Part shown: positions 9,901-18,996 of the stretch, one piece after another
Layout: every line of letters begins with the position of its first letter
Numbering within the stretch: position 1 is the stretch's first letter
IMG/VR virus record: IMGVR_UViG_3300021371_000010
Coordinates: 1-64,000 of that record
Direction: 5' to 3' (one strand)
Origin: a virus
Length of the DNA stretch: 64,000 nt
Translations under genes and position numbers: made by a program
Notes under the pieces: model-generated
Databases searched by the model: none
Seen by the model: the letters and a program-made list of their open reading frames with translations, nothing else
What the model was told of the DNA's origin: nothing

Positions 9901-12900
9901 ATTACTTCGCAAGAGGATCATATAATGATTCAGAAATAGATTACGAAGATATACCAAATTATTCACCAAACAAAGTCGACCTTGGAGGGTTTGAACCTGA
10001 TGGACAATTCGAATTGTCCGATGCAGTTGACTTTAGATCACATACAGATTCACTTATCAGTGTTACTGCTTATGATCAAACAAACGTACCAAACATATCT
10101 AACATTACAACTGCACCATTTGCCTATGATTCTAGAGTGTTCTCATCATTTGATATTGCAACACCTACACCAGGTTCGACAGTTGATGCATCGTTAGAAT
10201 TCTATGTACCAAGAATTGATAAAGTATTCTTACATAAAGGTGGCATATTCGAAGTAGTATCTGGATATCCAGATATCTCACCACAGAAACCACAACCTAT
10301 CGATGATGCTATTGAAATGTTTGAAATTTTCATACCAGCATATACTGATAATCTCAAAGAGTTAAAAGTAAAAGCAAGAGATTACAGAAGATTCACCATG
10401 AAAGATATTGGTCGAATCAATCAAAGAGTATCAAACTTAGAAAGAATTACATCTCTATCATTATTAGAGAAAGATACTCAATCAAAACAAATTTTAGATG
10501 CAGATGGATTTGACAGATATAAGTCAGGATTCTTAGTAGATAACTTTAGAGGTCACAAGATTGGTGATGTATCACATCTTGACTATCATGTTGGTATTGA
10601 CACTAAGATGGGTCAATTAAGACCACAAAACTATACTCAGTTCTTTGACATTGAACACAAGTCTTCAGCATCAGCAAACTTTAAAAAGACTGGTGATCTA
10701 ATCACACTACCATATACTGAACACACTTTTGTTGATCAGAATAAAGCATCAAGACATTTGAATGTTAACCCATATCATGTCTTTGCATTTATTGGTAATG
10801 TTAAACTTACACCTGAAACAGACATATGGCAAGATACTGAAACTTTACCAGAAGTTAGAATCAATAAAGAAGGTAACTATGATGCCGTACTTGCAGAAAA
10901 TCAAAACTCATTAGGAACTGTATGGAATGCATGGCAAACAACATGGGTTGGAGAACCTCAAGTTGTATCAGAAGAAACACTAGCATCTGTACCTGCTAAC
11001 TGGGATGGTAATCCGTCTCAAGGTGGTACAGGACAAAGTACAGCAACTATTACTAGAGAGATAACAGAAACTCCAGAAACTCAAACAAGAAATGGGGTTA
11101 TTACTTCAGTAGTAGAAGAGTTCGTAGAAACAAGAAACGATAGAATTGTCAGTGTACAAGTTATACCTTTCTGTAGAGCAAGAACACTTGAGATTACTGC
11201 AACAAACTTAAAACCAAACACTAATCATTACATACTATTTGACGGAATTACAGTCAACGAATATGTAAGACCATTTAGCACAGACTATTCACAAACAACA
11301 CATACTGCCGCAAGTGCAGGTGTTAAGACAGATGCTAATGGTATGTTGAGAGCATATTTTGATCTACCAAATAATAGATTCCAAAAGTTCCCAACAGGAC
11401 AAAGAGAACTTAGAATTACATCTAGTTCAAATAACTTGTCTAACCCAGATTCATACGGTGTAGCAACTTATCAAGCACAAGGACTTTTACAATCAAGTCA
11501 AACTGAGATTGTATCTACAAGAAATGGTCGTGTGGTACTTGAAAGAATTACAGATCAAAGAGAGATCATGCAACGTGGTGAAAGGATTAATGTTAACGTA
11601 GTTCAGAGAGAACCTGAACCAGAACCACCACAATCTCCACCACCACCTCCGCCGCCTGATCCACCACAAGATCCAGATCCAGAACCGACGCCTGATCCAA
11701 CACCAGATCCGACGCCAGAACCGAATCCTGAACCTGCGCCAGAACCAACGCCAGAACCAACACCACCACCGTTGGAAGATCCACCACCAGTGGACCCACC
11801 AGTTGTGTTGCCAGTTGATGATGTTTGGAGACCTGTAAGAGACTTCCCAAGAGAGAGAAGATTCGAAGCAAGAGATTGGATGGATCCACTAGCAGAATCA
11901 TTCTTAGTTGAATCTGATGGTGGTATGTTCTTAACATCAATTGATATTTACTTTAAGTCAAAAGATAATAATTTACCATGTTCAGTACAAATTAGAAATA
12001 TGGTAAACGGATATCCTGGTCAAATAATTTTACCATTCTCAAATGTGACTAAAAATCCAGGTGATATTAATGTATCAGAAGATGGTTCAGTAGCAACTAC
12101 ATTTACTTTTGAGTCACCTGTATATGTTGAAGACAGAGCAGAATACTGTTTCGTAGTCTACTCAAACTCAAACGAATATGAGTGTTACATCTCTAGAATG
12201 GGTGAACCAGATATTATTACTGGTGAAACAATTTCAGGACAACCATATGGTGGTTCATTATTCAAATCACAAAACGCATCAACATGGAATGCAGAGCAAA
12301 CAGACGATCTTAAGTTTAAGATGAAAGTTGCTAAGTTTGATACATCGAAGGTATCATCACTTATATTTGAAAATGCACAATTGCCATCACAAAGTTTACA
12401 AGATAATCCTGTACAAACATTTGTTGGTGAACAATACGTAAAAGTAAATCACTACTCACATGGTATGTATGATAGTAATTCAGATGTTAAAATTATAAGT
12501 GTAACAGGCGATAAGAAGAACGCAATTTACAAACTAAGTACAGCATCTGGTAGTGTTACTAACGTAACAGCAGGTACTTACACAGGACTAACTCAGCATG
12601 TATCATCATCAACATCAGGTGAAGGTGCAGTATTTAATGTTGTAACAACAGGAACCACTGGTAACGAAACGATTGCTAGAATTGAAGTTACAAATCCAGG
12701 ACATGGATATTCAACTTCAGACAATATCGTAATCAATACAACTCTTGACGGTGATGCAGTAAATATCTCATTTGGTATTACAACAGTAGGTGACACTTTA
12801 GGTGGTATACCAATCACGTTGATTAATGCAGAACACAAAGGTATCACTGATTATAGTATCGATACTTATAACATAGACGTAGATGCCTCATTACTAGATA

Positions 12901-13751
12901 ACAATCTAACAAGTTCAACTTATAGTTTTGCAAGTACATATGGTGCTACAGAATCTACAATTGGCGGTGGTGATCAAGTAGTCGCAACTAGAAACTTATA
13001 CTATGATGCATTGCATACTATGATACCATCAACACAAGTTGCTGGTACACAAATCTTTGCAAGTGTCAATAGAACGGGTATGGGTTCACCAGAAGATTCA
13101 AACTTAGACACAGCATACAGCAGAAGAACATCAAGTAACTTTATCAAACTAAATGATAACGTGTACTTTGAAAGACCAAGTGTTATTGCTTCAGTTGTAA
13201 ATGAAGAAAACAACATGGGTAATACTAAGTCATTCAATTGTTTACTACAGTTGAGATCAGTAAATCCAAACGTATCACCAGTAATTGATATTGGTACAAT
13301 TGGTTGCTTAGGTATTATGAATAGAATTAACGATATAAACGAATCGGGTGATGTATCAACAGGAGAAGTATTCGTACCGTCTACTGCACCTGATGGAGAC
13401 AACAACGCAATGGTTTATATCACAAGAAAGGTAACATTGAAAAATCCTGCAACTTCATTAAAAGTGATTGCAGATAACTTCAGACCACCTAATACTGATC
13501 TGAAGTTCATGTTTAAGATTATTAAACAGGACGAAACAACACCTATCGATGATATTGGATTTGAGTATTTCAATACATCAGGTGGTCCAGACGTAGATAC
13601 ACCGAAAGACGGAAGAAACTTTAAAGAGTATGAATATACTGCTGATGCTCTTCCAGAATTCAGTGCATTCGTAGTTAAGATAGTAGGACAATCAAGCAAT
13701 ACATCTCAAGTGCCATTAGTACAATCACTTAGATGTCTGGCGTTAGCATAA
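6993..13751 (+). CDS. Giant virion structural protein with DUF4815-like N-terminus and Pro-rich hinge
   Basis: At 2252 residues this is the largest gene in the window. The N-terminal segment (PYYDDYSEDKNFHKVLFRAG then RPLQARELTQSQSILQDQIE, FGGHFFKEGSIVQGAE) is the hallmark of the DUF4815 family of myovirus tail and baseplate proteins. The middle has many short beta repeats (GEIIVGQTSGA, V.G..T) and a segment around residues 1130-1180 typical of an attachment region. Around residues 1540-1610 (about 11614-11810) lies a low-complexity run of alternating P with E, D, T and N, followed by a C-terminal region of about 640 residues. By position it corresponds to the gp10/peripheral baseplate slot, but I cannot assign it to a T4 gene. 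The stop codon overlaps the next ATG (TAATG), so translation is probably coupled. Confidence 0.75.
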   Translation: MTEKTDLNITPYYDDYSEDKNFHKVLFRAGRPLQARELTQSQSILQDQIEKFGGHFFKEGSIVQGAEANIDMDVYYVKVQSSNPNVGNGDTSVEGYRESFHGKYIRGGSTGVVAKVITSIAETSTDSITLIVKAYSRGTDSKGSFIFVGDETLREVTIDGAGAVTNNEGNENFFKTVTDEDVPTGRSSIAQISQGTVYSRGFFVNVDQQVIILEKYSGAPSYRVGLQIKEELISSGADTTLLDNAQGTNNENAPGADRLKITMILKKIGIEEVTDTNFIELTRVNQGVIELHINRPIYSHIEHTMARRTFDTSGDFVTKQFLTTFREHLKEGDNKGFYTAGEGGDNSKFVCQISPGKAYVKGYEIEKIGTSNLELLKARTTASLTNTATPVRLGNKLKVNNVLALPEFQDDASTSTTAFKPIELYNQAQSSGAPAGEKIGFARVRHVDNDLNVSTQATDELNLYLFDIKMFTKLKFSANISASDYSVGDKVQTSSGASGIVGVIEHSTDSIYLHDVVGTFNDGDTVGARGLKSTSRTIDTDGVIVFNIAQAKSVYQATPGGGSQNFVANVVLDDFRTLSGFATLGAGGTSDATVTGVGTQFTRELVVGDTILDSTGTERLVKAITSDVAFTIDDVDGTSASGVSSQVQVNLVRKRSVLRDQDQTAAIFAWPRDYVSKVTPSDNGLQVRKQIRLTISNGDITIPCDTANEKFAIGNEDNFQFAVIEQSTNGSRTLTNGQVVYPNDISSFPTPGDANLVIPIGDQSSNQYDDGAKVLVSYSVVRKTPDIKNKSLIKSRSIYFEDKNSTNTARYGTAYDHKELSIGKSDVNKVWAVLEGVPGTLTNSHPTPPNATLNRTSGTFNSGEIIVGQTSGAKARLLTYNEGSTSYLLYIKEGVQFSTGEAVVGQTNTGVATIQSYDVGSPNIKSRYFLDNGQRDGYYDLAKLQLKEGEPTPNNPITIIFDHFEAGGGDYFARGSYNDSEIDYEDIPNYSPNKVDLGGFEPDGQFELSDAVDFRSHTDSLISVTAYDQTNVPNISNITTAPFAYDSRVFSSFDIATPTPGSTVDASLEFYVPRIDKVFLHKGGIFEVVSGYPDISPQKPQPIDDAIEMFEIFIPAYTDNLKELKVKARDYRRFTMKDIGRINQRVSNLERITSLSLLEKDTQSKQILDADGFDRYKSGFLVDNFRGHKIGDVSHLDYHVGIDTKMGQLRPQNYTQFFDIEHKSSASANFKKTGDLITLPYTEHTFVDQNKASRHLNVNPYHVFAFIGNVKLTPETDIWQDTETLPEVRINKEGNYDAVLAENQNSLGTVWNAWQTTWVGEPQVVSEETLASVPANWDGNPSQGGTGQSTATITREITETPETQTRNGVITSVVEEFVETRNDRIVSVQVIPFCRARTLEITATNLKPNTNHYILFDGITVNEYVRPFSTDYSQTTHTAASAGVKTDANGMLRAYFDLPNNRFQKFPTGQRELRITSSSNNLSNPDSYGVATYQAQGLLQSSQTEIVSTRNGRVVLERITDQREIMQRGERINVNVVQREPEPEPPQSPPPPPPPDPPQDPDPEPTPDPTPDPTPEPNPEPAPEPTPEPTPPPLEDPPPVDPPVVLPVDDVWRPVRDFPRERRFEARDWMDPLAESFLVESDGGMFLTSIDIYFKSKDNNLPCSVQIRNMVNGYPGQIILPFSNVTKNPGDINVSEDGSVATTFTFESPVYVEDRAEYCFVVYSNSNEYECYISRMGEPDIITGETISGQPYGGSLFKSQNASTWNAEQTDDLKFKMKVAKFDTSKVSSLIFENAQLPSQSLQDNPVQTFVGEQYVKVNHYSHGMYDSNSDVKIISVTGDKKNAIYKLSTASGSVTNVTAGTYTGLTQHVSSSTSGEGAVFNVVTTGTTGNETIARIEVTNPGHGYSTSDNIVINTTLDGDAVNISFGITTVGDTLGGIPITLINAEHKGITDYSIDTYNIDVDASLLDNNLTSSTYSFASTYGATESTIGGGDQVVATRNLYYDALHTMIPSTQVAGTQIFASVNRTGMGSPEDSNLDTAYSRRTSSNFIKLNDNVYFERPSVIASVVNEENNMGNTKSFNCLLQLRSVNPNVSPVIDIGTIGCLGIMNRINDINESGDVSTGEVFVPSTAPDGDNNAMVYITRKVTLKNPATSLKVIADNFRPPNTDLKFMFKIIKQDETTPIDDIGFEYFNTSGGPDVDTPKDGRNFKEYEYTADALPEFSAFVVKIVGQSSNTSQVPLVQSLRCLALA
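11614..11810 (+). repeat. Low-complexity (P-E/D-P-T)n coding repeat
   Basis: About 65 codons alternate Pro with Glu, Asp, Thr or Asn (for example PEPTPDPTPDPTPEPNPEP). Pro is mostly CCA/CCG/CCT and the stretch is clearly more G+C-rich than its surroundings. Such segments form stiff extended linkers, as in TonB-type proteins. Confidence 0.85.
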
Positions 13752-13966
13752 TGACTATCAAAGTTGACGGTCATTCACATCTAATACGTGATGAAGAATC
13801 ACATGCTATTGTTAATACAGATAACGAAGCATATAGATTAACATTACGTAGAAGAAGTATTGTAACTGCTCAGAGGAACGAGATAAATACATTAAAGAAT
13901 GAAGTAAGTGAAATTAAAACATTATTAAAACAAGTTATAGAGAACGTAAATGGCAAAAACAGTTGA
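13751..13966 (+). CDS. Small coiled-coil protein, likely fibre accessory
   Basis: This product has 71 residues. I chose the ATG at 13751 because it overlaps the preceding stop (TAATG), which fits translational coupling, rather than the upstream TTG at 13733. The first half (KVDGHSHLIRDEESHAIVNT) is polar with no recognised motif. The second half (RNEINTLKNEVSEIKTLLKQ) has a clear heptad pattern of Ile and Leu, predicting a short coiled coil for oligomerisation. The end overlaps the next fibre gene by 17 nt. A role in assembling or anchoring the downstream fibre is an inference from the overlap and the coiled coil; marine T4-like phages often carry similar tiny proteins here. Confidence 0.6.
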   Translation: MTIKVDGHSHLIRDEESHAIVNTDNEAYRLTLRRRSIVTAQRNEINTLKNEVSEIKTLLKQVIENVNGKNS

Positions 13967-15941
13967 CAATTACAGCACAATAGAAGACTTCAGAAGAACG
14001 TACAACGAACTTGCAGTTGACGTTGGTGATATTCGTGGTTTAAGAACTACAAATCAAGCAACACTTACAGATGCAGTAAACAGTATCGAAGATAAATCAT
14101 TCTTCTTCCAAGAATTTGTGTATACTTCAGATGATACAGATGCAAACGATGGATCTGGTCCATACAATTTCTTTGGAGCAGATATCTTTGCTAACGTCTT
14201 AAAGTATAAGAAAGATAGGGTACAAGTATTTGTTAATGGGGTTCACTTGAGTGAAGGTATTGACTATACTGTTACGGGTCTTCAAGCAGATGCTACTTAC
14301 AATCAAATACAAATTTCAAACACTTCACCATCTTTTGGATCAGGTCTAACAGACGGTGATAGATTAACAGTTTACTCATATACAGGATCGTATCTTGGTG
14401 TAGCAGTTCAAAATACTGGCGCCCAGTTCTTCTTGCTTGATGAGACACAAACAATTTACAATAACAATGCTAACGGTCTCATATTCAATGGTAGTAACAG
14501 TAATCTTGTAACTACATTGCAATCTGGTTTCACAATTCAAAATGAAGGTAATACTTTAGTAAATGGTGAACTTACAGTTGATACAGGACATACACTAACA
14601 GCACCTACAATTACAGACGGAATTGCAACACTATCAAGTGGTTCAATCACAAATGGTGTGAATGGTACTTTCTCAGGTACTATTCAAGCAGAGCATCTCT
14701 ATACAACAGACGATTTACAAGTTGGTGATGATGCAACAATTAGTGGAGATTTGACAGTTAATGGTGCCGTAACCTTAAACGGTAGTACAATTACTCTAGG
14801 TAATCATGCAGATGATAATGTCGTATTTAATGCAGACGTAAACACAGATATCAAACCAAATCAAACTGGTCTCGATCTTGGTTCAAGTACTCAGAAGTGG
14901 GACAACTTATATGTAACAGAAGTTCAAGGTAATATCGATGGTAACGTTTACAGTGGTAGTACTCTTGTTCTGAATAATACTACTGCTCACCTAACAGGAA
15001 CAGTATCAGATATTTCAAATCACGATACAGATGATTTAACAGAAGGTTCAAGTAACTTATACTTCACTACTGCAAGAGCAAGAGAATCTATCAGTGAAAA
15101 CTCAACTCAGTTAGCATACGATAATTCAACTGGTGTATTAACATATACACAGGGCAACACTGATACTGTAGCAGAAGGAACATCTAATCTTTATTATACA
15201 AATGCTAGAGCAGATGAAAGAGTTGCTTTAGAAACAGGTGTTAATTTAGATTTATCAAATCAAGATACAGATGAACTAGCAGAAGGAAGTTCAAATCTAT
15301 ATTATACAAATACTAGAGCAGATGGTAGAATTGCATTACAAGTCGGTGCTAATCTAGATTTATCAAGCAAGTCTACAACTAATTTATCTGAAGGTACAAA
15401 CTTATATTACACAAATACTAGAGTAGATAATAGAATTGCCAGTGCTAGTATTGGTGATTTAGATGACGTATCTATCTCTAGCATTACGGCAGGTCAAGCA
15501 CTAACATGGTCAGATTCAGCAAATGATGGTAACGGTGGATTTACACCAACAACACTAGGTAGTAGTACAGATAGTTTTGCAGAGGGTTCAAATAACCTAT
15601 ACTTTACAAATGAGAGAGCAATGGACGCCGCCGCATCGATGATTACAACTGCTACTCACAGTAATATAACAGTAAGTTATGATGACGATGCAAATACATT
15701 GGCATTTAGTGCGGCCGCACAATATGGTGACTCAGATGTCGAGGCACATATTTCAGAAGGACCTGGTATTGATCTAGACACTTCTGGTTCAACTTTAGAA
15801 ATTTCTGCTTCGGCGCAGAAAGGGGTAAAAATATCAAGTACCCATGTAGAATTAGATTATGAAGTAGTATCGGCCTCTGGACTTTCAGGAACACCATCAG
15901 GAACAGGAAAACCAGAAGGACATCTATGGTTTGTGATATGA
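13950..15941 (+). CDS. Repeat-containing tail fibre protein
   Basis: The 663-residue product starts MAKTVDNYSTIEDFRRTYNE. It has an early segment DRVQVFVNGVHLSEGIDYTV seen in many phage fibre and neck-appendage proteins, then a 'TTDDLQVGDDATISGDLTVNG' segment. From about residue 350 come at least six copies of a repeat with core DDLTEGSSNLYFTTARARE (variants TNARADER, TNTRADGR, TNERAMDA), spaced unevenly. This core is widespread in marine phage fibres and in chaperone-type tail fibre modules. Composition is poor in Cys, Lys and Trp, as expected for a fibrous beta protein. Paralogous segments occur in the gene at 24264. It likely forms a trimeric fibre for host recognition; the receptor cannot be told. 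Confidence 0.8.
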   Translation: MAKTVDNYSTIEDFRRTYNELAVDVGDIRGLRTTNQATLTDAVNSIEDKSFFFQEFVYTSDDTDANDGSGPYNFFGADIFANVLKYKKDRVQVFVNGVHLSEGIDYTVTGLQADATYNQIQISNTSPSFGSGLTDGDRLTVYSYTGSYLGVAVQNTGAQFFLLDETQTIYNNNANGLIFNGSNSNLVTTLQSGFTIQNEGNTLVNGELTVDTGHTLTAPTITDGIATLSSGSITNGVNGTFSGTIQAEHLYTTDDLQVGDDATISGDLTVNGAVTLNGSTITLGNHADDNVVFNADVNTDIKPNQTGLDLGSSTQKWDNLYVTEVQGNIDGNVYSGSTLVLNNTTAHLTGTVSDISNHDTDDLTEGSSNLYFTTARARESISENSTQLAYDNSTGVLTYTQGNTDTVAEGTSNLYYTNARADERVALETGVNLDLSNQDTDELAEGSSNLYYTNTRADGRIALQVGANLDLSSKSTTNLSEGTNLYYTNTRVDNRIASASIGDLDDVSISSITAGQALTWSDSANDGNGGFTPTTLGSSTDSFAEGSNNLYFTNERAMDAAASMITTATHSNITVSYDDDANTLAFSAAAQYGDSDVEAHISEGPGIDLDTSGSTLEISASAQKGVKISSTHVELDYEVVSASGLSGTPSGTGKPEGHLWFVI

Positions 15942-15942
15942 T

Positions 15943-17574
15943 ATGTCAGATAAAATATATGTAAAGCATCAACTTGCAGGCGGTAGTTTTCAGCAACCGT
16001 ATAACTATCAGGTTCCAACACCTCTTAGAACTCCTGCAATTAAAAACCAAACTTATCGTCACCCGACAATAACGCAGGTCCCTCAGACCTATATTGCAAC
16101 TGGGAGAACAACTGCTAGGTATCCTTTCACATATCCATTTACAACGCAAGGAACTACTCAACAACCTAACACGTATAATATACAAACTTCAGCACAGGGT
16201 AACACGAGAGGTAATACTCGAATTTCTGCTCAAGAAACAACACCTGCTATTGGTAACTCTAGAGTTATTGGTAACACTAGGGCACCAATCGATGCACAGG
16301 GTACAACGATTACACGATACCCATATATTCAACCATTGATCGGGAATACTCAAGCAAACGCACAGCAACCAAATACGTATTCTTATCAATCACCGTTTAC
16401 ATATGATATTCAATCACCAACACAATATAGTATACAAACTTCTGTAAATGCACAGTCGCCCTCAATTGTTGATTATTCATATCAAACATCGTTACAGCAA
16501 CCTACAATTACACGTTATCCATTTACATATGAATACAATGTGCAAAATGCTACTCAAGGAAGTACTCGATACCCATTTACTTATCCGTTTACTGGGAGTT
16601 CTACAACACCAGTAATTAAAGTAGACAATTATAATATCGATGATCAAATTCATATACCAGATGAAACTGGTACTGGTACTTCAAGTAATAACCCTATGGT
16701 TTCAACTTTGACAGCAACTACTTTGTTGAGTACTCCTCAAACAAGAGGTGATGCAATTTACTTTAGACTTAGAAGAGTACTACCAACTACATCGGGTTAT
16801 ACATCTTCTAATGATTATCTAGTTCTCGAAGCAGTAAAAGATAGTGCCCAACATACTAAAACTGGTATAAGTGTATCAGTTGCTAACAGAGAAACATCTG
16901 GACCTCCAACTGGTCATACAGGAACAACTGTTATACAGAATTATAGTTCAACAGCAACGAATAATAATTATGTAGAAATAGCAAGATTCGGTTGTCCTGT
17001 AAGTGAAGGAGTGGTTTCTGAATTTGAAATTACATTAACACCAGACGCCACTACTACATTTAATACAACAGTGGGATCATTGTCAAATTCTGCTATTTCT
17101 GGTTGTTCTATATCTTTTGATACTACAACAAACTCAAATGGTTTCACTACTTATGCTTTTTCTAATTCAAATACTTCACATTATAATGACTGCTTAAATG
17201 CAAAAATATATGGAAGTTCTTTGATTTCTCCAAACTCTCAGGGATTTGGTATATTAACAACATACACATCAACGGGTACTGCTAGTTCGAGTTCATATAC
17301 AGTAAGGAATTATAGAGGTATTGATATATTAGTGAAACTTAAAAAGACGGGTAGGGGAACCCATACTACTCAGTATCCAATGAAACTAAATTTCATATAC
17401 TTAGCAAGTCATATTACTGGCGGCGGAGGCGGCGGAGGCGGTGGATTCCCATCACCATTCCCAAGTACTCCAAGTTTCCCAACGTTTGATCCGTTTAGTG
17501 ATCCATTCCACCCGTTCAACTTACCTCTTGTTCAGCAGTCAGTAGAACCTCTGGAGCAACGACTAGCAGGGTAA
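15943..17574 (+). CDS. Pro/Tyr/Asn/Gln-rich repeat fibre protein with poly-Gly C-terminus
   Basis: This 543-residue protein starts one base after the preceding stop. Residues about 20-225 are built from degenerate units of the type TRYPFTYPFT, TTQQPNTYNIQTSAQGNTRG. These have regularly spaced Pro, aromatic Tyr/Phe, Asn/Gln and a Gly-Asn-Thr-Arg turn. Residues about 225-490 form a non-repetitive Ser/Thr-rich domain with beta character. Near residue 493 comes a run of nine glycines, followed by a Pro/Phe-rich end (FPSPFPSTPSFPTFDPF). There is no Cys in the repeat region. The same repeat family makes up the genes at 17577, 26157 and 27934. I recognise no named family. A fibrous adhesin or shaft is inferred from the context of fibre genes on both sides. 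Confidence 0.7.
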   Translation: MSDKIYVKHQLAGGSFQQPYNYQVPTPLRTPAIKNQTYRHPTITQVPQTYIATGRTTARYPFTYPFTTQGTTQQPNTYNIQTSAQGNTRGNTRISAQETTPAIGNSRVIGNTRAPIDAQGTTITRYPYIQPLIGNTQANAQQPNTYSYQSPFTYDIQSPTQYSIQTSVNAQSPSIVDYSYQTSLQQPTITRYPFTYEYNVQNATQGSTRYPFTYPFTGSSTTPVIKVDNYNIDDQIHIPDETGTGTSSNNPMVSTLTATTLLSTPQTRGDAIYFRLRRVLPTTSGYTSSNDYLVLEAVKDSAQHTKTGISVSVANRETSGPPTGHTGTTVIQNYSSTATNNNYVEIARFGCPVSEGVVSEFEITLTPDATTTFNTTVGSLSNSAISGCSISFDTTTNSNGFTTYAFSNSNTSHYNDCLNAKIYGSSLISPNSQGFGILTTYTSTGTASSSSYTVRNYRGIDILVKLKKTGRGTHTTQYPMKLNFIYLASHITGGGGGGGGGFPSPFPSTPSFPTFDPFSDPFHPFNLPLVQQSVEPLEQRLAG

Positions 17575-17576
17575 TC

Positions 17577-18386
17577 ATGGCGCAATTTCAATCACAATGG
17601 ACACAACCTTACTCAGTACAGAGTCCCTTTATATATCAGGGACAAGGGAGCACTAGAGGAACAACACGATATACTTTTCAGTCACCTTCAACTGCTCAGG
17701 GTAACACAAGGGGAACTACAGACACTCCAAGTCCATATCGTCAACCAAATATTGGGTCAACAGATGCACAAAATACTGTAATTGTACAGCAACCAAGTCG
17801 AGGAACTACACAAACACCTTCAATTGGAAACACAAGAGCAACAGTACAGGGACAAACAAGGTCACCATACAGATCGCCATTTACGTATGCGTATCAAGTA
17901 GATGCTAGAGGAAATACTGAGACTAGATATCCGTTTACTTTTCAATCACCGTTTACGTATCAGAATCCTATAACATACGATTTTCAGTATCAGTCGCCAT
18001 ATAGATCACCTGCTAGATATCCCTTTACGTACCCGTTTAGAGTACCATCGATTGGGAATACTAGATCGCCGTTTACGTATGAAATTCAAAATACAGGTAA
18101 CACACGTGGTACTACACAAGTGCCTTATATATTTCAAGGCAACAGTAGAGTACCATATAATTTACAGACTGTTTCACCTACTACATACACTGTTAGATCA
18201 CCTAGCATTGTACAGTCACCAGCAATTGGCACAAGACCAATTGGTCCTGTAGCAGAAGTTAAAGCAGTATATTTTAAAGATTCTGATGGTGTAGTAAAGA
18301 AATTAGAAAAAGGATATGTAAAAGATTCTCAAGGGACTGTAAGAAAAATACATACTGGCATCCCATTTGCCCAACTAAGCAATTAA
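17577..18386 (+). CDS. Short Pro/Tyr/Asn-rich repeat fibre protein
   Basis: This 269-residue protein begins two bases after the preceding stop. Residues about 15-220 are repeat units of the same type as its neighbours (RSPFTYAYQVDARGNTETRY, QSPFTYQNPITYDFQ). The last 50 residues are different and charged (AEVKAVYFKDSDGVVKKLEK, then DSQGTVRKIHTG), with two copies of a K/D-rich 'VKxxDSxGxVxK' beta hairpin. This small C-terminal domain may cap or attach the repeat shaft. No enzyme motif is seen. It is the shortest member of the repeat family in the window and could have arisen by deletion within a longer repeat protein. Confidence 0.68.
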   Translation: MAQFQSQWTQPYSVQSPFIYQGQGSTRGTTRYTFQSPSTAQGNTRGTTDTPSPYRQPNIGSTDAQNTVIVQQPSRGTTQTPSIGNTRATVQGQTRSPYRSPFTYAYQVDARGNTETRYPFTFQSPFTYQNPITYDFQYQSPYRSPARYPFTYPFRVPSIGNTRSPFTYEIQNTGNTRGTTQVPYIFQGNSRVPYNLQTVSPTTYTVRSPSIVQSPAIGTRPIGPVAEVKAVYFKDSDGVVKKLEKGYVKDSQGTVRKIHTGIPFAQLSN

Positions 18387-18391
18387 AAACA

Positions 18392-18399
18392 TATAAATA
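18392..18399 (+). promoter_or_regulatory. Late promoter TATAAATA abutting a start codon
   Basis: Exact TATAAATA; the ATG at 18406 follows after only 6 nt (GTTACT), and no Shine-Dalgarno sequence is present. The T4 late start site lies about this distance from the box, so the mRNA may be leaderless. Confidence 0.75.
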
Positions 18400-18405
18400 G
18401 TTACT

Positions 18406-18741
18406 ATGGCAATCATAGCAAATATATACATCGATCAAGGCACAGATTTCAGCATTACAGTAGATGTTACTAATGCCGATGGCACAGCATTAAATCTAAG
18501 TGGTTATACTGCGGCCGCACAAATGAGAAAGACATATACTTCTTCGGCAGTTAGTGCATCTTTTGGAACAACAATAATTGAAGCATCAGGACAAGTAACA
18601 CTATCTTTGACTGATTCACAAACAAGTGCATTATCGCCAGGTAGATATTTGTATGATCTCAATATCACATCTTCAGGTGGAAATACGAGTAGAGTTGTTG
18701 AAGGACAAGCAATCGTTACACCGGGTGTAACGAGGAGTTAA
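18406..18741 (+). CDS. Small virion protein, BppU N-terminal-like beta domain
   Basis: The 111-residue protein MAIIANIYIDQGTDFSITVD reads through DGTALNLSGYTAAAQMRK and ends with a GRYLYDLNITSSGG segment. The pattern 'quite short strand, D-G-x-x-L-x-L-(S/T)-G-Y, ... G-x-Y-x-Y-D-L' matches the small immunoglobulin-like domain of phage upper-baseplate proteins of the BppU_N type. I recall similar stand-alone proteins in marine T4-like phages as virion components. The gene has no ribosome binding site and lies 6 nt behind a late promoter box. It is followed after 2 nt by the 80-residue gene. Assignment of the fold is tentative. Confidence 0.65.
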   Translation: MAIIANIYIDQGTDFSITVDVTNADGTALNLSGYTAAAQMRKTYTSSAVSASFGTTIIEASGQVTLSLTDSQTSALSPGRYLYDLNITSSGGNTSRVVEGQAIVTPGVTRS

Positions 18742-18743
18742 AT

Positions 18744-18986
18744 ATGGCAATTAAAGGCGTAGTAGGAAGAGTTGCAGGGATTTCTGGTAAAGTTCAGGGT
18801 CAAGGTAACTTACGTGTAAAGCAGGTTGCAGTAGGTAATTCATCTACAAACGTGAATTTATCTGCAAAATCTATCAATGAATTAGCAGACGTTGATGCTA
18901 CAGAAACAGATAACGGATTACTTTCATACGATCAAGCATCAGATAAGTGGACTACAACCACGGTTCTTGACGGCGGAACATTCTAA
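18744..18986 (+). CDS. Small structural protein ending in DGGTF
   Basis: The 80-residue product is glycine/valine-rich at the N-terminus (MAIKGVVGRVAGISGKVQGQ) and contains the segment SINELADVDATETDNGLLSY, which resembles the linking segments of phage fibre proteins ('ELADV...NG..L.Y'). It ends in TVLDGGTF. The same terminal motif closes the fibre-type proteins at 20171 (AIDGGTF) and 24004 (TVDGGTI), suggesting a common C-terminal function such as trimer tip or chaperone recognition. An ATA spacer of 2 nt separates it from the preceding stop. The function is unknown. Confidence 0.6.
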   Translation: MAIKGVVGRVAGISGKVQGQGNLRVKQVAVGNSSTNVNLSAKSINELADVDATETDNGLLSYDQASDKWTTTTVLDGGTF

Positions 18987-18996
18987 ATAACAATTA

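Noticed and set aside
11593-11940. Antisense frame opposite the Pro-rich segment of the 2252-residue protein
   Set aside because: Low-complexity CCA/GAA codons give stop-free antisense reading; Val/Leu/Asp-rich product has no ribosome binding site.
15706-18516. GCGGCCGC words as possible cloning-vector NotI sites
   Set aside because: Both lie inside conserved coding frames as Ala-Ala-Ala and are explained by the avoidance of GCAGC/GCTGC; no vector sequence surrounds them.
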